A stretch of 45,145 bases of DNA, from contig JAQENU010000016.1 of assembly GCA_027676805.1 (NCBI GenBank), positions 1 to 45,145 on the forward strand. Direction: 5' to 3'. Position 1 is the stretch's first letter; each line of letters begins with the position of its first letter. The notes beneath the pieces are model-generated. The model worked only from the letters and a program-made list of their open reading frames with translations. It ran no database searches and had not been told where the DNA came from. A program made the translations under genes and the position numbers. Positions 40,746-45,145 of this stretch are shown here, one piece after another. The DNA is from Coprobacillaceae bacterium UN01-12pH3A. Lineage in GTDB: Bacteria > Bacillota_I > Bacilli_A > Erysipelotrichales > Coprobacillaceae.

Positions 40746-42122
40746 ATGAGAGAGAATGTTTGGAAAACGTATACAGAAGAAAATCTAAAAGATCTTTTTC
40801 AGTTCTGTGAAGGATATAAAGATTATATTTCTAAATGTAAAACTGAAAGAGAATGTGTTAAAGAAACAATTCGTATTGTAGAAGCGCAAGGGTATCATAA
40901 TATCCAAGATTATATTGCTAACAAGAGTCCGCTTAAAGCTGGGGATAAGATCTATGCAAATAATTATGATAAAACGATCGCTCTGTTTGTCATCGGTCAG
41001 CAGCCTATGGAAAACGGAATGAAAATCTTGGGAGCCCATATCGATTCTCCGCGTATTGACTTAAAACAAAATCCGGTATATGAAGATACTGATCTTGCAT
41101 TATTGGATACGCATTATTATGGTGGAATCAAAAAATTTCATTGGGTAGCTCTGCCTTTAGCGATGCATGGGGTAGTGTGCAAAAAAGACGGAACAACGAT
41201 TGATGTCGTGCTTGGGGAAGATGAAAATGATCCGGTCGTTGCGATTTCTGATTTATTAGTTCATTTGTCAGGTGAACAAATGTCAAAACCGGCTTCAAAA
41301 GTCATTGAAGGGGAAAGCTTGAATGTGTTAGTAGGAAGCATTCCGTTAAATGGTGAAGAAAAAGAAGCGGTAAAAGCAAATGTATTAAAACTATTAAAGG
41401 AAAAATATGATTTTGAAGAAGATGATTTCTTATCAGCAGAAATCGAATTAGTTCCGGCTGGAAAAGCACGTGATTTAGGACTTGATCGTTCAATGATCAT
41501 GGGATATGGGCATGATGACCGTATCTGTGCCTATACTTCTTTGATGGCGACTTTAGCGATTGAATCAACAGATCGTACTTGCTGCTGCTTGTTGGTAGAC
41601 AAGGAAGAAGTAGGAAGCAACGGTGCCAGCGGAATGCATTCTAAATTCTTTGAAAATACAGTAGCAGAAATTATTAACTTAATGGCTGTTTATGATGATT
41701 TAAAGCTTCGTCGCTGTCTGGCTAATTCCGTGATGCTTTCATCTGATGTTTCCGCAGCATTTGATCCAAATTATCCTAGTGTATTTGAAAAGAAAAACTC
41801 AGCATACTTTGCCAGAGGGATTGTTTTCAATAAATATACCGGATCTCGCGGAAAATCAGGATGCAATGATGCGAATCCGGAATATATCGCTAAATTAAGA
41901 GATATTATGGATAAACACCATGTCGCCTTCCAAACGGCTGAATTAGGTGCCGTTGATGTTGGCGGAGGCGGAACAATCGCTTATATATTAGCTAACTTAA
42001 ATATGCAGGTGATCGATTGTGGAGTACCTGTGCTGAATATGCATGCTCCATTTGAAATTGCATGTAAAGCAGACATCTATGAAACAGTTAAAGGATATAA
42101 AGCTTTCTTAATGGAAGCATAA
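40746..42122 (+). CDS. M18-family aminopeptidase
   Basis: A zinc or cobalt aminopeptidase that removes acidic (aspartyl) or neutral N-terminal residues; large cytosolic oligomers in the family. It has 458 residues. Metal-ligand regions are GAHIDSPR near residue 98, YGHDDRI near 257, DKEEVGSNG near 284 and SSDVSAAFDPN near 335, with the last His in LNMHAPFE near 440. The ATG at 40746 has AGGAGG 9 bases upstream; the frame opens 8 codons earlier, over the -10. It could supply aspartate to AspA, an idea based only on family specificity. Confidence 0.94.
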   Translation: MRENVWKTYTEENLKDLFQFCEGYKDYISKCKTERECVKETIRIVEAQGYHNIQDYIANKSPLKAGDKIYANNYDKTIALFVIGQQPMENGMKILGAHIDSPRIDLKQNPVYEDTDLALLDTHYYGGIKKFHWVALPLAMHGVVCKKDGTTIDVVLGEDENDPVVAISDLLVHLSGEQMSKPASKVIEGESLNVLVGSIPLNGEEKEAVKANVLKLLKEKYDFEEDDFLSAEIELVPAGKARDLGLDRSMIMGYGHDDRICAYTSLMATLAIESTDRTCCCLLVDKEEVGSNGASGMHSKFFENTVAEIINLMAVYDDLKLRRCLANSVMLSSDVSAAFDPNYPSVFEKKNSAYFARGIVFNKYTGSRGKSGCNDANPEYIAKLRDIMDKHHVAFQTAELGAVDVGGGGTIAYILANLNMQVIDCGVPVLNMHAPFEIACKADIYETVKGYKAFLMEA

Positions 42123-42123
42123 T

Positions 42124-42203
42124 AAAAAGCACTTGATGAGTATACTCTCCAATCTGTTAGATTTCATCTGACTCTGGAGCACAGTTCATTCAAGTGCTTT
42201 TTT
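42124..42203. terminator. Long compound hairpin between convergent genes
   Basis: AAAAAGCACTTGA pairs with TCAAGTGCTTTTT. Inside, CTCCA/TGGAG and GTTAGA/TCTGAC form two more stem segments in line. It serves as terminator for both the M18 gene and the CoA-binding protein gene. Confidence 0.8.
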
Positions 42204-42204
42204 G

Positions 42205-42585
42205 TTACGGCTCTAGTCTTCTTAGCACACAGTCCAAATAATAGTGAACGGGAAGTGTATCTAAATAGGCTAAGAAATCATCATCGTAGGTTCCCGGCTG
42301 CAGCCAAACATAGCGGATGCCTAAATCTAAGCATTGCTTGATGTACTCATAGCCATGCTTTGGACTTACCACAAAGACCGCTACGTCTATCTTTTGGGGT
42401 ACTGATAATAAACTTGGATAAAGCGGATCACCCTCTACTTCTTTATAGGCATAGCTAATACCACTCACATGATAATGATGTCTTTTTAAACATTGATAGA
42501 TCTTGTATCCGTATTTTTCCGGATCGGTTGTAACCCCAATCACAGCAAAATCGGAATAGGTATTTAATAATTCATTTGCTTCCAT
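42205..42585 (-). CDS. CoA-binding domain protein (YccU-like)
   Basis: 126 residues, a single Rossmann CoA-binding domain. FAVIGVTTDPEKYGYKIYQ is the nucleotide loop, GISYAYKEVEGDPLYPSL a conserved middle part, and VVSPKHGYEYIKQCLDLGIR and VWLQPGTYDDDFL the diagnostic late motifs. The ATG at 42585 has AAGGAGAAGG upstream; the frame continues 16 codons without a ribosome site. Members bind CoA or related nucleotides; the cell role is not settled. Confidence 0.9.
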   Translation of the reverse strand: MEANELLNTYSDFAVIGVTTDPEKYGYKIYQCLKRHHYHVSGISYAYKEVEGDPLYPSLLSVPQKIDVAVFVVSPKHGYEYIKQCLDLGIRYVWLQPGTYDDDFLAYLDTLPVHYYLDCVLRRLEP

Positions 42586-42604
42586 AATCCTTCTCCTTAA
42601 TATC

Positions 42605-42633
42605 AATGTACAATAATTAGGAAAGGAATACAA
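42605..42633 (-). promoter_or_regulatory. Promoter of the CoA-binding protein gene
   Basis: On the minus strand: TTGTAT (42628-42633), 17-nt spacer, TACATT (42605-42610). Confidence 0.6.
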
Positions 42634-42639
42634 AGAGAT

Positions 42640-42655
42640 TGCATAAATATATGCA
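42640..42655. repeat. Palindrome between divergent genes
   Basis: TGCAT-AAATAT-ATGCA lies between the promoters of the CoA-binding protein gene and the TPR/DUF4037 gene. A possible operator. Confidence 0.35.
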
Positions 42656-42711
42656 TTCTTCTTTTCAATTCTGCAATTCTTTTCTATACTTAATAAAAAG
42701 AAGGTGACAGC

Positions 42712-44469
42712 ATGACGGCACAGGAATTTTTTAATCAGATTGATTTTTTATATGAGAGTGATCCGGAACAAGTAGAGTCTTTTCTGCAAAAGCAGAGAAT
42801 GATCGGAGAAAACAGGCAAGATTTAGGCTGGCAGTTAATGGCATTAAATGAGCTGATCGGCTATTACCGCAGCCGTTCATTGCATCAGGCTTCCATCGAT
42901 CATAGTTTTATGGCAATTCGATTGCTGGGGGAGGCGGGGTTAATCCAACATGTTCAAGGCGCAACCACCTTATTAAATTGTGCAACGGCTTTTAAAGCGG
43001 CGGAGTGTTATGAGGAAGCAAAACTGCTGTATGAACGCTGTCTGAACATATATGAAGATGAAATGAACCCAAAGGATGAGCGTTTTGCCAGTTTGTATAA
43101 TAATATGAGTGATCTTTACCAGCGATCTGGGGATATGCTCAATGCTAAAGAATGCTTAGTTAAAGCATTGAAGATCATAGATAAAGAAGTGTATTCGATA
43201 GAATGGGCTACCTCAATGACGAATCTTGGGGGACTTTATTTAAAAGAGGGGAAAATAAAACAGGCTGAATTCATTTTGAATCAGGCACAAGCCATCTTTT
43301 CAAAAACAGAAGATCCCCACTATGGAGTTTGCCTGCTATACTTAGGGAAAATCAGGCGAAGTGTGGAAGATTATGAACATGGATTAGCCTTGATCCGTCA
43401 TTACTTTAAAGAAAATGATGACTTTAAAGCAGGCTGGGAGGAATATCTTGAACTTTTAAAAGAAAAGAATTTGACAAAACGTTATCAGTTAGCACAAAAG
43501 AAAGAGATAAAAGGAATAGAATTATCACAGGTCTATTATGAGGAAGTCGGAAGACCTGCTATAGAAAAAAACTTTCCCGATTTGTTTAAGCAGATGACCA
43601 TTGCCTTAATTGGAATGGGCAGTGAATGCTACGGCGTTGATGATGTGATTTCTCAAGACCATGACTTTTATCCGCGTTTTCTTATTTTTGTTGAGGATAA
43701 CATTGATGCACAGTTAGCTGATGGAATACAGAGTGTGTACGATCAGCTTCCCGATTATTATTTAGGGTATTGTAAAACACATACACGCTATAAAGAAAAA
43801 CGAGACGGTGTGTTTAAGATTAACGCTTTTTTTAAAGAGATGCTGGGCAATCATTTTAAGCTGGAGAACGCATTGGACTGGTTTTATCTTGATGAAGGGG
43901 TCTTATCGATGCTTCAAAATGGAAAGGTATTTAAAGAAGGAGAAAACTCTTTTAATGAGTGGCGTCAGCGTTTCTATTATTACAGTGAGGATGTTCGATT
44001 AAAAAAGATGATGAGCTGTATCGCTAAAATGGCACAGTCTGGACAATACAATTATGCTAGAATGATGAAGCGAGGAGATATTGTAGCGGCGAATCATGCC
44101 TTGTCTCAATTTATTGAGGAGACATTGAAAATCCTCTATTTATTGAATCGACAGTATTGTCCATATTATAAATGGCGTTTTGCTTTGGCGAAACGAATGT
44201 TTAAAGAAGAAGCTGTGCTTCGTCAATTAGAATCCCTTGTTCAAGCTCCCTTTGAGCCTTTATTCTATACAAAGCCAAAAGAAGGAGAGAGGCGATCAAG
44301 TGATTTAAAAGTAAAATGGATAGAAGAAATCAGTCACGCTATTATTGAGGCGTTAAAAAGACAGCATCTGACTGATCATGATGCCACCTTTTTACAAGAT
44401 CATTTAGAAAATATAAGAACACGTATCACTGATCCGGAGATTAAGCTGATGCATGTAATGGAGGGATAA
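42712..44469 (+). CDS. TPR protein with DUF4037-like nucleotidyltransferase domain
   Basis: 585 residues, cytosolic. Residues about 1-240 are TPR-type helical repeats (for example ECYEEAKLLYERCLNIYEDE, SLYNNMSDLYQRSGDMLNAK and MTNLGGLYLKEGKIKQAEFI). From about 280 onward a polymerase-beta-type nucleotidyltransferase fold appears: GMGSECYGVDDVISQDHDF with Gly303-Ser304 and acidic residues Asp310, Asp311, Asp316 and Asp318, the expected metal-binding set. A helical C-terminus follows. AAGAAGGTG precedes the ATG, and TATACT is a likely -10. The next gene starts one base after its stop. The target of the transferase is unknown; a small molecule or a protein is equally possible. Confidence 0.82.
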   Translation: MTAQEFFNQIDFLYESDPEQVESFLQKQRMIGENRQDLGWQLMALNELIGYYRSRSLHQASIDHSFMAIRLLGEAGLIQHVQGATTLLNCATAFKAAECYEEAKLLYERCLNIYEDEMNPKDERFASLYNNMSDLYQRSGDMLNAKECLVKALKIIDKEVYSIEWATSMTNLGGLYLKEGKIKQAEFILNQAQAIFSKTEDPHYGVCLLYLGKIRRSVEDYEHGLALIRHYFKENDDFKAGWEEYLELLKEKNLTKRYQLAQKKEIKGIELSQVYYEEVGRPAIEKNFPDLFKQMTIALIGMGSECYGVDDVISQDHDFYPRFLIFVEDNIDAQLADGIQSVYDQLPDYYLGYCKTHTRYKEKRDGVFKINAFFKEMLGNHFKLENALDWFYLDEGVLSMLQNGKVFKEGENSFNEWRQRFYYYSEDVRLKKMMSCIAKMAQSGQYNYARMMKRGDIVAANHALSQFIEETLKILYLLNRQYCPYYKWRFALAKRMFKEEAVLRQLESLVQAPFEPLFYTKPKEGERRSSDLKVKWIEEISHAIIEALKRQHLTDHDATFLQDHLENIRTRITDPEIKLMHVMEG

Positions 44470-44470
44470 C

Positions 44471-45073
44471 ATGAGTAAGATAAAAGAAATTATTGATTTA
44501 GAATGGGAAATGTTTCAAAACGTAAGAAATGAAGGCGGTGTGGCAGACTGCCAAAAAGATCAGGAAACTTTTCGTATCATGCGCTACAGTCAGTTTCAAA
44601 CATGGAATGATGAATTGCTGGAAAGCTATTATCAGGATTTATTAGAAGGCAAAAACAGCGGCTGGAATTTAATTATGGAAAAATATGCCCGCATGATGGA
44701 AACGACAGCACCGAAAAAATATGAGGAAATTGCCCATATCCTGCCCATGATTGATGATCAGCGTAAGGAGCTGATGGAAGTCGTTATAGGCATTCAGGTA
44801 AAGTGGATGGAAAACTTCGCTAAAGAATATCCGGGATTATCACAGAATGCTCGTCATATTCATACCTTTGAAGATCAAGAAGAAGATACATCGTTTGAAA
44901 CGTATTTGCGTGGAGAACTATGTACGTATTCCGACCATACCTTTAAACTGTATTGTGAGTTTATATTAAACTTAGTGAAACAGAATCAGAATCTGACTAA
45001 AATGACAATTGAGAATACAGTTAAGCTATATGGCTATGAATCTCTCTATAACGCAGAAAAGAAGATAAAATAG
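44471..45073 (+). CDS. DUF4125-like protein, partner of the TPR/DUF4037 gene
   Basis: 200 residues, all-helical in appearance and without membrane segments. IIDLEWEMFQNVRNEGGVAD and FRIMRYSQFQTWNDELLESY are the parts I associate with DUF4125. Later parts include NLIMEKYARMMETTAP and TFETYLRGEL-like sequence (SFETYLRGELCTYSDHTFKL). Function unknown. GGAGGG in the end of the previous gene provides the ribosome site, so it is translationally coupled. DUF4125 and DUF4037 domains are, from memory, often neighbours or fused, which supports a two-part system. Confidence 0.78.
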   Translation: MSKIKEIIDLEWEMFQNVRNEGGVADCQKDQETFRIMRYSQFQTWNDELLESYYQDLLEGKNSGWNLIMEKYARMMETTAPKKYEEIAHILPMIDDQRKELMEVVIGIQVKWMENFAKEYPGLSQNARHIHTFEDQEEDTSFETYLRGELCTYSDHTFKLYCEFILNLVKQNQNLTKMTIENTVKLYGYESLYNAEKKIK

Positions 45074-45079
45074 AATTTT

Positions 45080-45140
45080 TGAAAAAAAAGTAAAAAAAAG
45101 CAAGAAAAGACTTGTCAAGTGGGGAGAGACGTGGTAATAT
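45080..45140 (+). promoter_or_regulatory. Strong promoter with A-rich upstream element at the window edge
   Basis: TTGTCA (45112-45117), 17-nt spacer, TAATAT (45135-45140), preceded by about 30 bases of A-runs (45081-45110) like an UP element. This is the form of an rRNA or tRNA operon promoter; the gene would lie beyond the window. Confidence 0.65.
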
Positions 45141-45145
45141 AAACA

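Overview
The window looks like a chromosomal segment of a low-GC Gram-positive bacterium. The evidence is AT-rich intergenic DNA, strong AGGAGG-type ribosome binding sites, a glmS ribozyme, CcpA-type cre sites, PTS parts, and UGA used as a stop. The gene mix (aspartase, AsnA, GH42 and GH1 glycosidases, c-di-GMP signalling, RR-ABC-HK cassette) would fit a gut Erysipelotrichales-like Bacillota, but that placement is inference. I see no phage, insertion sequence or CRISPR array.

Layout, left to right. 0.1-2.6 kb: ammonia and amino acid genes on the minus strand (asnA, ald) with a 28-residue membrane ORF between them. 2.8-6.3 kb: a two-gene operon of a sugar-type binding lipoprotein and a membrane GGDEF-EAL protein, with no ABC permease. 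6.5-8.7 kb: a trigger factor lacking its ribosome-binding domain, and a stand-alone rsmH. 8.8-9.75 kb: eight tRNA genes on the minus strand. The Glu-Asn pair and its promoter are duplicated without gaps, and a 26-residue membrane ORF lies between the copies. 9.9-16.3 kb: a LysR gene, divergent glmM and glmS (glmS behind its ribozyme), a metallophosphoesterase and a HAD phosphatase. 16.3-22.5 kb: a possible small RNA, a cre-controlled cellobiose-type PTS EIIC, a LysR divergent from a two-part chromate-type transporter plus an unknown gene, and an orphan PTS-type regulator. 22.6-27.6 kb: a broken GNAT gene, aspA divergent from an Lrp-type regulator, a Ca2+/Na+ antiporter and an AEC transporter. 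27.7-31.3 kb: pepF overlapping a putative glycosidase. 31.4-34.7 kb: response regulator, ABC ATPase, permease, histidine kinase, with five CTTG repeats at exact 11-bp spacing before the ABC genes. 34.8-40.7 kb: carbohydrate genes (GH42, GH1, malQ) and two small unknowns. 40.7-45.1 kb: M18 aminopeptidase, CoA-binding protein, and a TPR/DUF4037-like plus DUF4125-like pair. The last bases hold a strong promoter with an A-rich upstream element, pointing to a stable RNA operon just outside.

How the parts fit. EIIC imports and phosphorylates beta-glucosides and the GH1 enzyme would cleave them; GH42 and MalQ handle galactosides and maltodextrins; PepF and the M18 enzyme trim peptides; GlmM and GlmS feed UDP-GlcNAc for the wall; AspA, AsnA and Ald connect Asp, Asn, Ala and ammonia. 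The best candidates for undescribed biology are the binding-protein/GGDEF-EAL operon, the TPR-nucleotidyltransferase/DUF4125 pair, the phased CTTG array, and the tRNA duplication whose only gene differences both fall at tRNA nucleotide 71.
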